Shown: positions 1 through 10,225 of the stretch, piece by piece
Position numbering within the stretch: the first letter of the stretch is position 1
How the letters are laid out: each line of letters starts with the position of its first letter
Assembly: GCA_012934845.2 (NCBI GenBank)
Contig: WNNJ02001434.1
Coordinates: 62,001-126,000 of the forward strand
From: Pomphorhynchus laevis
Lineage: Eukaryota; Acanthocephala; Palaeacanthocephala; Echinorhynchida; Pomphorhynchidae
Direction: 5' to 3'
Length of the DNA stretch: 64,000 nucleotides
Program-made: the position numbers and the translations under genes
Notes under the pieces: model-generated
What the model saw: only the letters and a program-made list of their open reading frames with translations
What the model was told of the DNA's origin: nothing
Database searches by the model: none

Positions 1-429
1 ATATTTATAATTATGAATTTCATATATTATAATTATAAATTAATAATATTTATGTTTAATTAATTATTATATATTACAATATATAAATTACGAAGTCCTC
101 TTAAATAGGCTTGTAAATAAGATGTTAACAAACTTATTAAATTCAGGGTGGAAGCAAGTAGGCATTCCCAAGTACTTTAAGGAAGATGTTCGGTCGACAA
201 TTTTCATCTGGTACGAAAGCACTATGAAAACAAACGAGTTATGCTGGACAACGCTTACTCGTTCGATTTTTGTCAAAATCTCGAGCTGGAGTCTGATTTG
301 TATACTACCTCACTTGTAATAATAGGGAATTGTTAAATAACAAATACATTGGCCAGAAAAACAGGCAAAAAAAGAAAAAATGTGAGTTTAAAAAATGATA
401 GTCAATCAACTGCAGTCTTTTTCAAAATC

Positions 430-745
430 TTTACGCCCTCAGGTCCAGCGGGATCTGATCCCTCCAGCCAATCTAACACGCCGCTCTCCGACTAAACCAC
501 CCGGGGTCTTTCACCATCCTGGAGAGTTCAATCGAGGCAGACTATACTCGGTAATCGCGGTATGAGGAGCTTGAGAAACCTTAGTCTTTGCTCTGGGGGA
601 CGTCCTCTTGAAAAAAAACTAATCCCGAGATAGCCCAAGTGCCTCAGAGGCGCATTTGAATTTCCCTATTCAATGACAGATGCTAAGCCCGTTTCAGGGC
701 CCACCTAGCTCTCTTCAGATTACGTTTGAGTCTATCCAGGTCACC
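430..745 (-). mobile_element. LINE D 3'-end fragment
   Basis: The reverse complement resembles the 3' end of the LINE D copy at 45.8-46.15 kb. Shared blocks include GGTGAAAGACCC, the GGATCAGAT stretch, the piece around the 'gggattagt' segment and the upstream 'gacttaag' region. It is the C-terminal end of a reverse-transcriptase ORF plus the 3' tail, truncated at its 5' side and decayed. The match was seen by eye, so the ends are approximate. Confidence 0.8.
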
Positions 746-1148
746 AATCACATGTATGTTAAACATTATTACATCAAAAAATATTCACTCGACCAGGCAC
801 TGAATCTAGCGCTAGAATTACTACATGTATACATCAAATGATTTATCTACATATTGTAAAACAGGCTTTACGACTTTTAATGGGTCTTAGATTACAGGTT
901 TTAGTGCCATTATGTTGACGCAATATTTTATCACCGTCGATTACGCATGAAAGGGGTAAGATACCTAACTCAATATCAAGATATGCCGATTGAAACCATG
1001 GCCTTGGCAGAAAGGAAATTAATGGTTAGCAAAACCGTTTATCGTTTGATACTCAAAGTGTCAGCTAACATACCGCGATCAACACAATGTATGAGTATAA
1101 ATCAGCGACGAGTGAAGTCACTGTTTCTCTTTTTATGTAAATCAGCAA
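746..1148. other. Intergenic, nothing recognised
   Basis: AT-rich sequence with one open frame on the plus strand (947-1258). Its composition and lack of any recognisable motif suggest a chance ORF. Confidence 0.5.
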
Positions 1149-1406
1149 TTTTTGATTGTGCGATAATCATGAAATTCGTAAAATCGTTTATCGTTCGAAA
1201 CTCCAGTATAATTACACAATTATTGAAATTTTATTTAGCATTATTTATTAATTTATAAATAATATTTAAAATATATATTTTTGATTGTGTGATAATCATG
1301 AAATTCGTAAAATCGTTTATCGTTCGAAACTCCAGTATAATTACACAATTATTGAAATTTTATTTAGCATTATTTATTAATTTATAAATAATATTTAAAA
1401 TATATA
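1149..1406. repeat. 129-bp tandem duplication
   Basis: Copies 1149-1277 and 1278-1406 are directly adjacent. I see a single C/T difference between them near their start (gtgcgat versus gtgtgat). The near identity implies a recent duplication. No coding content is evident. Confidence 0.9.
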
Positions 1407-1773
1407 GATTTGGTTAGCTAATCTGATTAACAAAAAGATCAAAATCAGTAATTTTTTAAATTGAGTATATAATCATTTTCAGTCCAGATGCCCATTTACA
1501 CTGAAAGACAAATAGAAGTCATCAGTGTCTATTTTAAAAACGCACATGTAAAATTCAGAAGAGGTTCATTGACATTCTTGAATAACAAAAACAACCAGAC
1601 AAATGATGCAAATGACATTCGTTAATAGTCGCATGTTTTCATAACATATACAAAGGTTTAGACTTACCATTAGTTTATTATTTTAAACTAATGTTTAAAA
1701 TAATATCTCTTGAATCACACGAAAATGTGATGTTAATTGATGAAAATTTGATGCAAATTAGCCAAAAAAGTAC

Positions 1774-4024
1774 CTTATCATCATTTTCAGGATTTTTGTC
1801 GAGATGAATTTTTAAAAGCTTCGATCCGTCTAACTTAACGCGTGTTCGTTTCCCGACAATCTCTATTGGATATACAATATCGTGTAGTATAGCTTCATGC
1901 ACGCTGGTGAGTGTACGACTAAAACAAACGACAAAAATCAAATCAACTATCTCTTTCAATTTTAATTCAAACCTTCTGGGTCTCTTTTGATTTTGCTTGA
2001 TTTTATTCTTTTTCGAAGGTTTCGGAAGAATGCGACGCTAAACAACGCTATTTTAGTAATCGGATTTTAGGCACTGATTTAAAAAATAAATAAGTTTGAA
2101 ACAAAGTTTAATTTAAAAGCCAAATATCTAGATCATAAGCATTTGATCAAAATTTACTCAAATCTATCATTATTTGTGCATTACATAAATAAAAGCACAA
2201 GTTCCCACAATTCATATTTTTTCATGTTTCTGATATTTTCACATATTTTAACACATTTTGAAAGCGCGAATATATTGATTAGGAGTAAGAAGTTATATCA
2301 AGCATTAAAATATAATGTAAATTACCTGAATCGAGGGACTTTTAAAATTGGAATCCGGTTATTTTTCTAATGAAATGGTTCGTTCAAATTGTTACGAAAT
2401 TTCCATTTTAATTCGTAATAATTTAATTTTCAATTAAAAAAATTCTTAATTTGATCTCAATTGCTATAATTCTTTTCTATATTTTTATTTGACATACATG
2501 TGTAGTTAATAATCACTTTCAAAACGTCAAATTTCTGTTTTATTTTTCAAACTCACCTGATGATGACAGCATTACATGTTAAAGTATCGTAAACAAAATA
2601 TTTGCACACAATATTTGGAATAAATTTGTTCATTCTCTGAATTAAATGTAACAAATCGTTTATTATCTAAACGCCCATTGATAAATCATTCTGAGACGAC
2701 GAATATTCACTATTTCTCAATATGAATATTAAAAGCGTTGCCGAAATAAAATTAAATTAACTGCATCGACGTGGAAATTCAATTTAATACCAGATTTGAG
2801 TTATTGTCAAAATTCTAAAATGTTAATTTATAAATTAATATCAAACAAATATTTCTAACTGACTAGAAGTAAAATTATATAAATAAAATTATTTATCTAC
2901 GGCACACCAAATTACTAATTTTGAAGGATCTAAAGAATTGAATTCCACTTCACTTTATCAAGGAATAAACGATCTCATTAAAAAGTTGTGGCAGAGCGAT
3001 AATTTCACATCACGAATGTAAGCTAAAGTTTTTTACTTTAAATAATGATCATTTTAACTAGATCAAAAAATTGAAATAATTATTCGACGAAAATAAAAAC
3101 GTAGCTTGAAGATGTTTGGCAATGAACGGATAATCAACAAACGCAGAGATACATTATCTTTTAAGATAATTCATTATTTAGTAATATTTCTAGTAGATAT
3201 ATTCATAATATAACATTTTTAGTAGATACACAAGCATGTGAATTTTGTAGGCCGATTCAAATACATAAAGCGTCATATATCAGTTTGACAACAGCCCAGT
3301 TTCAATTCGGACATGATGTAAACAATGACCTAAGCCACAACATTGTCATCAATAAATAGGTTAGAATTGGGGCAAGGTTAAATAAATACAGTCATAAGGT
3401 ATAAGTTAAAATAAGTGATTAACGAAATAAAGTTAAGTATCGAAACCGCTATGGAACATATTGATTTAAAGGTAAAAATTATGAATAATAAAACGAAAAT
3501 TGATTTTAGTAGTTACAAATTCTTAAAAGAAATGGAAGCAATAAAGCAGTTCTAAACATAAACTTTCAACTATAAGCTAAAAACGAAATCTAGAATTCAA
3601 AACCATTAATTTCAAAAAACTTACCCATCCGACTACGATAACATAATGACCTAAACGCTTCTCAAGCTCGGCAACCAACGTTTTTTGAATTATTCTGAAT
3701 TTCGGTAACAATGAAACGGGAACGTATACTATCAGAGCTTCACGGCCCTTTGTGTATTGGACAGTCTAAATAAAATATTATTGAAATTATAAAATTATAA
3801 TTCACTGCAGGTACCTTAGCGCCAACAATGTACAATTCTCTGAGTGCTTTCAACTCGGAAACGGTGGTTTCGAGCTCCATAATAAGCTGTACAAAAGAAG
3901 CCATATGATTACATAGTGAAATTTGTTGACAAAATACCTGAGCCGTTGACAGTTCAACTTCGTTAAGTTTAGCATTTTGCAATTTGATGATTTTCGGATG
4001 CTCCAGTGTGAGTGCGGCAGTCAT
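1774..4024 (-). CDS. RPS7: 40S ribosomal protein S7 (eS7), 3' exon not found
   Basis: Component of the small ribosomal subunit. Five exons can be read, all with GT-AG introns and consistent phase: 3938-4024 (ATG at 4024), 3815-3886, 3625-3765, 1973-2037 and 1774-1918. Together they give 170 residues. Landmarks are [66 protein letters not shown] and IHLDK, all typical of eS7. Family members have about 190-195 residues, so about 25 are missing. They would encode the end that in other animals contains a VYKKLTGK-like motif. A weak candidate last exon is 1529-1576 (in phase, reads NVNEPLLNFTCAFLK then stop), but it lacks that motif; the true exon may be diverged or lie outside the window. Introns are 49-54 nt except one of about 1.6 kb. 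Confidence 0.95.
2038..3624 (-). other. Long intron of the S7 gene
   Basis: AT-rich intron sequence between exons 3 and 4 of the S7 gene. I see no transposon remnant or other gene in it; the open frame at 2143-2370 on the other strand has no recognisable content. Confidence 0.8.
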
Positions 4025-4330
4025 TTTCTTAGGATCAAATTTTCAATTACCAAAATCTTAAAGAAACTTTATAATCTTAAAAGCAATCAAGGTTTAATAG
4101 TACAAAGTCGACACAAAAGTTTAATATTTTGATTTGTTTTAATATCTTCACATTTCTGAGTATTTTGCACTATAAATAAATAATTTTTATCAAAATAATT
4201 TTTTATTAATTTTAATAAATAATTTTTTAAAATATAAATTTATGGATAAAATAATAATATTGAAACATAATAACATTTGAATTTGACAAAACTATAACAG
4301 AAAAAAAAGAGAATTGCTATAGTGATCATG
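4025..4330. other. S7 5' flank, AT-rich
   Basis: Sequence upstream of the S7 start codon. No TATA box or other promoter element stands out from the general AT richness. Confidence 0.4.
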
Positions 4331-4331
4331 A

Positions 4332-4583
4332 TCAAGATATTCTCTTTGATACCGCAGGTTTAGCATCCAAACGAATACGAATCTTCAACGGTTCTGTATC
4401 GATTGAGGGGATACACTCTATAATTTTGATTTCCGCTGCTCGATTTTGTAATTGTTCCGTTGCTATTCCGTGTTGAAATAGCGGCGATGTCTTAGTTAGC
4501 GGTGATTTCGTCGTCACCCAAAATGTATACGGACAGTCATCGATCAAATGCCGACCTTTACAATCCATCATCAACGCTATCAA
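4332..4583 (-). CDS. Possible C-terminal exon of an unrecognised protein
   Basis: This minus-strand frame has balanced composition (DDCPYTFWVTTKSPL, FQHGIATEQLQNRAAEIKI, PLKIRIRLDAKP) and is unlike the surrounding AT-rich noise, so it may be a real exon ending in a stop. There is no ATG at its upstream edge, so it would need a 5' exon. A second open frame overlaps it upstream (CMLESIVIAYEAQIDVCNRV). I do not recognise the protein. A LINE A fragment lies immediately upstream and may have separated it from the rest of its gene. Confidence 0.3.
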   Translation of the reverse strand: MIALMMDCKGRHLIDDCPYTFWVTTKSPLTKTSPLFQHGIATEQLQNRAAEIKIIECIPSIDTEPLKIRIRLDAKPAVSKRIS

Positions 4584-4659
4584 ATACTCTGTTGCAGACG
4601 TCTATCTGGGCTTCGTATGCGATAACGATTGACTCGAGCATACATGCTGCATTAAAAAA

Positions 4660-4915
4660 GGTTTATTTTTACGTGGCAAATGCGTGCCGACACACGCTTA
4701 CATGACCACGAAAAAAATCTAAATCATGTGTCGAGAAAGTGGATACGGAAGAGGCATTTGAATGTAAAAAAGAAGGAAGCGAAGTGGACGTCGAGTAGGA
4801 GCTGATTCTAGGCGAGTGGGTCGACGACGAAGAAGGATCGGATACCGTAGTTGTTAGAGTAATTGGTAACGTAAAGTAAGAGGGAATTACGAGAACGCAG
4901 TGATAGAGGGGAGGT
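4660..4915 (-). mobile_element. LINE A 3' fragment
   Basis: Encodes the C-terminal end of the LINE A RT ORF (SLRSRNSLLLYVTNYS, YGIRSFFVVDPLA) and ends in the family tail, which reads 'acgtggcaaatgcgt' on the plus strand near 4671. The same tail closes copies at 6.78, 10.23, 17.3 and 20.8 kb. It is 5'-truncated and abuts a family B fragment. Confidence 0.85.
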
Positions 4916-4919
4916 GCAT

Positions 4920-5128
4920 TGTCCCTTTGAACAGCAGCGTTTAGACGCTGCATGATGAATGACTAATGGACCAAGTGATTCCCTGCGCTGGTCCGCAGTG
5001 ACCGGACCGAGTCTCTTTCTTAAATCTTCGAAGAACTTAGATGTCGACGGAACAAATGATACAAGTGTCTCAATAGCCAATGGCACAAATGAGTATTGAG
5101 TATGGTCAATACAATAGTACTTGACCAT
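4920..5128 (-). mobile_element. RT family B C-terminal fragment
   Basis: Reads FVPLAIETLV, then FFEDLRKRLG, then MQRLNAAVQRDNA. This matches the C-terminal tail of the RT family seen at 37-40 kb, where the equivalent reads KRLNYIELD...LGHLGG and LLQRISAEIQ. In other invertebrates this tail follows a restriction-like nuclease-type region. The piece is a short, broken fragment. Confidence 0.75.
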
Positions 5129-5129
5129 A

Positions 5130-5780
5130 ATATATAAATAATTATATATGCATTATTTATAAATAATGAACTTTTACCAAGTTAATTGAGCCATTACATG
5201 TTTTTAATATTTTCACATTTCTAGTTTAAATCAGATCAGATAACTGAGTAACATGATTTACACTATATATATAAATAATTAATTCTCTGACGGATTATCT
5301 CGGATTCCAGTATTATCGTCAAGATAGGTATACATATATATATTCAGCGTACATGCCTATGTAAACTTGTACACTAAATAAAATCATATGCGAAATTTTA
5401 TTACCGAAATTAATTGAAAATATCTCAATGCCAACATCATTTTGTAAAGATTGCAGCACATTGCTACTTAGATTTGTATACAGAGTACCGTATCAAATGA
5501 ATATTGAAAAATTAAACTATCGAACGTAATAAAAGCAATATTGCTAAACGTATTGAATTCTGAGCAAAATCAATAATTGGATATGCATCATGTAAGGTGA
5601 ATGCTTTAACGTTGCTTACAACGATTCCGAATAACATACAAGTATTACTTGGGAATTACTCAATTTTATGGTGATATAAACTATCAATGGTTTGGTGGTC
5701 GAAGATCGGTAAACTGATTGTATTTGTGGGAAGTCTATGTCACTAAATCATGCTAATCGTATAAGCCAGAAGGCATAATC
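5130..5780. other. Intergenic, nothing recognised
   Basis: AT-rich with short TA-rich runs; no coding potential or repeat recognised. Confidence 0.4.
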
Positions 5781-5789
5781 ATTGCTCGA

Positions 5790-5930
5790 CATAGTGCAGT
5801 GCTCGGTAAATAATTAATATACGATGTATCAGAGAATTAAGATTATACGTTATCAGGAGGAACTGCTATGATATCAGGTTTTATTAGCCCATATTGCCCG
5901 ACCCAGGATAAATTTCATAAATTTTTATTA
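5790..5930 (+). repeat. Core-repeat fragment
   Basis: Contains the conserved 'aggaggaactgctatg' block preceded by a 'taataa...acgatgtatcag' segment, as in the better copies at 22.8 and 24.4 kb. The right-hand part is diverged. Confidence 0.65.
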
Positions 5931-6774
5931 GAGTTTTAATTAATTAATTTTATTAAAAGTTTTATTTATTTTTTATAAATGAAATTTCTATTAATAAATG
6001 CAGAGAACGAATTTTTTGACTCACATTCAAATTTAATTAAAATTATTTTTTTTATTTTATAACAACTTTAATATTATGATTTGCATTTTTAAAATTCGAA
6101 AGTAATTATTAAGACAAAAAACATTTAAATAAAATTTAACGGTTAGTCCTATTAAAACCGATTTAATTATTAAATTGCAAAAAAAATTAGATTTAAAATT
6201 CATTTGTTCGATCGAATTTAAATACAGATTTAATAATTTACATTTAAATGTATATTTTTGTTCGTAAAATAATATTGTTAATATTTGGAAAGCTTCTCAG
6301 TGTATAAAATAATAAGGCAAATTGAAGAAATTATTTAACGTAAATTTTTGCTTCGAAGACTCGTATTTTATAGATTGCGTGTATTTTATAGCTTTTCTGT
6401 TTTAGCTTTCTAGCTTTTTATAGCTTTTTTAAGGCAAATTGAATTAGTTCAATTGTGGTGTTTACTCTTTTGAAAATTGAATTACTTCTCAAATTACAAC
6501 ACAACAAAGTCCCGACTGATAAGTGTGGCGGCACCTGGTGCTGGTGCGTTTCTCCAGTCAGTCTATGCTCTATCAGTCGATTAAGGATAAGTGATGATAC
6601 ATTCCGTATCGAATGAAATTTACGTCTCAGAGCACCGATTTGCCAACCTCACACATCGCTGCGGAACCCAAATAGAATCAATAAGCACTCATGGCCTCAG
6701 TTGATCACGTTCCGCAGATCAGTTTGCCAGAAACTGTTTGGTTATTTCCATTATTCTGGACGCTTTTAACAATA
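5931..6774. other. Intergenic, nothing recognised
   Basis: Very AT-rich up to about 6500, then about 250 bases of more balanced composition (around 6510-6740) with no frame or repeat I recognise. It could be a decayed element. Confidence 0.35.
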
Positions 6775-6892
6775 TATATAATATAAAACAAATTTATTTA
6801 ATGTGGCAAATGCGTACAAGCTGTACGGTTACAAGTCCACAAACAAAAATGAAAAAGTCAAGCAGATAAATTGTTAAAATGGGATCGGATTT
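6775..6892 (-). mobile_element. LINE A 3' tail, about 115 bp
   Basis: Nearly identical to the first 110 bp of the LINE A copy starting at 10226 (tail 'atgtggcaaatgcgtacaag', then 'gggatcggatttgtcgt'). It is a strongly 5'-truncated insertion that ends where RT family B sequence begins on the other strand. Confidence 0.85.
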
Positions 6893-7340
6893 GTCGTCAA
6901 GGACCAAATCCCAAGCAGTCTATAACTTCCATGGTTTTTTCGATCTTATGGCAAATGCCGAGATGTCGTTACAATGGTCCCATTGGACTGCGGCAAATTC
7001 GCATGTTGGGATTTCACATGTGTGGACCCGCTAGCTCCCAGTCACCAGGCGACAGCTCTAGCAGGATCCGGACCAGTAGCTACGGAAGCTGAAGGCAGAA
7101 AGAGAATAAAGTATGAGAAAATTTCAGAACTAGGGATGGATTTCATTCCCATAGCCATCGAAACCACTGATGCGATGGGCAAGGAAGCATCTAACTTCTT
7201 TCGTTTGATCATCTAAAAGCTACGCCGATTTGTAGACGACCCGCTGGATGGCTCCTTCCTAATGTAATGCATAAGTACTGCCATACAAATTGGCAATTGT
7301 GCAGCAGTCATGACCTCGCTTACAGAACACTGAATGCAAT
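6893..7340 (+). mobile_element. RT family B C-terminal fragment
   Basis: The frame gives DCGKFACWDFTCVDPLAPSH, then a KRIKYEKI segment, then FIPIAIETTDAMGKEASNFF, and in another frame CISTAIQIGNCAAVM up to about 7330. In this RT family a DG...WD.TC.DT block plus a following KY looks like a PD-(D/E)XK-type nuclease region; that assignment is inference. The reverse-transcriptase part is absent. Confidence 0.75.
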
Positions 7341-8002
7341 TGAACGCCTACACTACAAAGACATAAAGTTATTTATTTTGCTTGCACATTATTATAATTT
7401 TCTGAAATAAATGAACAGCATTTTAAAGCATTTTTTTCTAATTTTGTAAATTCGTAATCGAATTTTAAGATTTTAAGACCTCAAATGACTATCTGTAAAA
7501 ATGATATTTAATAAATTGGAGTTATAGATTACGACATCAAACTCGCGAGGCCCTATATTCATTTTCGATTATATCAACGTTCTTCTTTCAATTGATTTAG
7601 ATTTGACGGATTGCGGTCTGCTCGGACGTTGTCTTCAATAACAGACTAGCATTTGCGGAACTCGCATAATTTAATTGAATTTGTAACGACAAAAATGATC
7701 GAAAATCCCTTAATTAAACTCCTTAAAGACTAACTCATCAAGTATATTGACTTTGTGTTAGTTAGATAATACAGATTATTAACCTGTATTAAATCCACAT
7801 CGATATCAAAACCCGGACAATCATCCAAAGATTGATAATCGAGCATCCTTTGATATAATATATGTATTTTAATTTTATAAATAATAAAATATTTTATTTA
7901 ATAATTTAGTAATTATATGTATTATTAATAATAAAATATTCTATTTTATTTTATACTTCGATATGGTAAAATAATTTAGTATTTATTCAGTGTGACTATT
8001 TA
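7341..8002. other. Intergenic, AT-rich
   Basis: No gene or repeat recognised. The last 150 bases are low-complexity A/T. Confidence 0.4.
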
Positions 8003-8041
8003 TTCAGTTTTGACATTCGAGGGCCGAATGTCAAAACTGAA
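8003..8041. repeat. Perfect 17-bp inverted repeat (hairpin)
   Basis: Arms 8003-8019 and 8025-8041 pair perfectly across a 5-base spacer (agggc). It lies about 70 bp before the RT-coding remnant of a LINE C copy. It could be the end of an unrecognised element or simply a hairpin. Confidence 0.85.
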
Positions 8042-8109
8042 GAAATTTTAAATTTTAGTCAGCTTCATCCACTTCGCGTCATAAAGGACTGAGGCAACTA
8101 GCTCAGGTA

Positions 8110-9290
8110 AATGCGTCGACGTTATCTTAAAGATTTTTCAAAGGCATTCGATCGAGTTCCTCACTTATGTCTAATTAATTTGTTATCTCACTATGGTATT
8201 CCTTGTATAATCTGCAATTGGGTTAGGGAATTCCTTAGCCGACGTTTCTACAGAGTTAGAGTCGAGAGCCACATTCCACTACAAGATATGTAAATTGTGA
8301 AGTCTCTCAGTGTACTGTATTGGTCCTCTTCTTGTTATCACATTTCTAAATGATTTATTATTACGTATCCAAAACCCATGCTTAGCCTTTGCCGATTATG
8401 TAAACTATAGTGCACTAGAGATAGTAAACTGGATGCTAAGCTGTTGCAGAACGACCATGACCGCATTTATGAATGATGTGAAACAACGCAGATGAAGTTA
8501 AATATAAGTAAATGTGTATGATATTAGGTAGCGTTGAGATCGATCATAATTACTACATTGGAGGACATATACTTACTATTTGGGGTGTAATAATACACAA
8601 GACACTAACAACACGGTTGAATACTGACTTTGCTCGTGGTAAAGCAGTTCGAGCCTTGTATTGTGTCAAAACTTGCTTCTCGAGAATGAATCCTTCTGTC
8701 TTTAAACTCATTTATTGTTCTTTGGTTCGTCCACATCTTGAGTATTGCATTCAAGCTGTACTTCCATGCACTAAAAAAGAAATTACCGATCATTAATCAG
8801 TGCTTCGTCGCGGGTCTCAAATTTGTTTTCATAATTCGTATTCGTATGAGAACAGGTTAGGTTTATGTTTAATGAGACAAAGACTATTGTATCTCGATCT
8901 CTTGCCAATGTGGGCAGTTGTAAAATTCTTTGAAGTATATTCCACAAATGTTATAAAGTTTAGAACTACAAATTGTCGTGGACATCGTCTAACCCTCAAT
9001 AAATTTCCCCCTGGTAAAAATCCTCGAATAATGAGACACTCCCATCGGGTAATCAGCATTTGGAATGCACCACTTGAGGAAATTGCTTGAGCCTCCAGCC
9101 ATTAACATTTTAAGCTTCAAAGTGAGAAAGTGAATTCATGATAGCTCGAACCATCAATCAATGTTGAAAACTACCCATACGGCTGATTACATGTTACACT
9201 TCATTTTTTTATTTTTTTATATCAACAGTGAACAGACTGAACAACCATCTGCAGCTATATCTTGTACTCAATAATTAAATAATTAATTAA
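8110..9290 (+). mobile_element. LINE C, 5'-truncated copy
   Basis: Frames give RT motifs DFSKAFDRVPH, then a degraded catalytic region (FADYVN where FADD is expected), then the thumb/C-terminal region (KAVRALYCVKTCFSRMNPS, IYCSLVRPHLEYC, HRVISIWNAPLEEIA). It ends in the LINE C 3' tail (gtgaacagactgaacaacca) followed by an ATTA microsatellite. Several frameshifts and stops make it dead. A 21.25-21.5 kb minus-strand fragment is closely similar, suggesting the same subfamily. Confidence 0.9.
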
Positions 9291-9790
9291 TTAATTAATA
9301 ATAAGGGATGATAACAATCACTTCTGATCGGCTACATTTCCAAGCTATAACTGATTGTAGGCAACAATATTAAAGCTTCAATGAGTAAGACATGCGCCAA
9401 AGTTCTAACTAATAAAGATTCTCTGCTCAGTTACAAGTTGATTTATAAAATTTAACGGATTGAAAAAACATGGCCAGGTTAAAAAATACCAATATTCAAA
9501 TATAAATTAAACTAACTTTAGTAGAACACAAATTATATAAGTAAAACTTCAATTAAAGTTTCATTCACAATTCACTACAGCGAAATAGCAGCAAATTGCA
9601 CGAAGTTATTTGATGGATCCTGTAATGTCTAAAGCTCAAGAACGTTGGGGAGTCTGCCTGTGCATGCTCAGGACTGAGCTTTGTGTCATCAATCTGGAAG
9701 AATCAAAAATAACATGTACTCTTAAATTATAATCAAAATTTGTCTTGGTTATATTAAGTTGTTACACTGCTAACTAATAACTACCTACAC
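9291..9790. other. Between LINE C copies
   Basis: Starts with an AATT-rich microsatellite and continues as AT-rich unique-looking sequence. Part after about 9620 may be the 5' UTR of the following LINE. Confidence 0.4.
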
Positions 9791-9794
9791 GATA

Positions 9795-9915
9795 TATACA
9801 ACGACCTATACAACGATCTTCTTAAAACGATCTATACAACGATCTATACAACGATCTTCTTACAACGATCTATACAACGATATAAACGACGATCTTACAA
9901 CGATCTATACAACGT
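9795..9915 (+). repeat. Short tandem repeat, unit about 12-13 bp
   Basis: Repeats of a unit close to 'atctatacaacg', interspersed with 'atcttcttacaacg' variants. It lies about 100 bp before the LINE C ORF1 start and may be part of its 5' UTR. Confidence 0.85.
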
Positions 9916-10015
9916 TTTAAAGAGATATCATACATTCTAGATTATTGTGGGATAAAGAATTCTTTTGTTATAACTTCTTACAAGCTACGTATTGAAATTC
10001 AGTATTAAATAGTCA

Positions 10016-10225
10016 ATGGGACGTCCTAAAAAGTCTAGCTCAAAGAAGATGGAGTATGATTCTGATTATTCCTTTACCCAGCTGGAAGTTGGATGTGACA
10101 CTGATGATTGTGATGTTTGGACAGTACTGAAGGTTAAATCGCCCAGCATGTCCAAGTATCGGAGTAGCGAATTCATCTGCGGCTTCTGCTGTGCCTTGGC
10201 CCACCTTAAAGCATCTCACCCAGTG
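10016..10225 (+). CDS. LINE C ORF1, N-terminal part
   Basis: Starts with ATG (MGRPKKSSSKKMEYDSDY, basic then acidic) and continues into a cysteine-bearing stretch: CDTDDCDVW ... FICGFC. This looks like a degenerate PHD/zinc-finger-like N-terminus, as found in some CR1-type ORF1 proteins. The frame is cut by the LINE A insertion that follows. The start codon is chosen because the short tandem repeats lie just upstream and the frame opens here. Confidence 0.6.

Noticed and set aside
947-1258. 103-residue open frame on the plus strand
   Set aside because: It overlaps the tandem duplication and has no recognisable motif; probably chance.
9795-9915. CRISPR-like array
   Set aside because: The units are directly contiguous 12-13-bp repeats with no unique spacers, in a eukaryotic setting.
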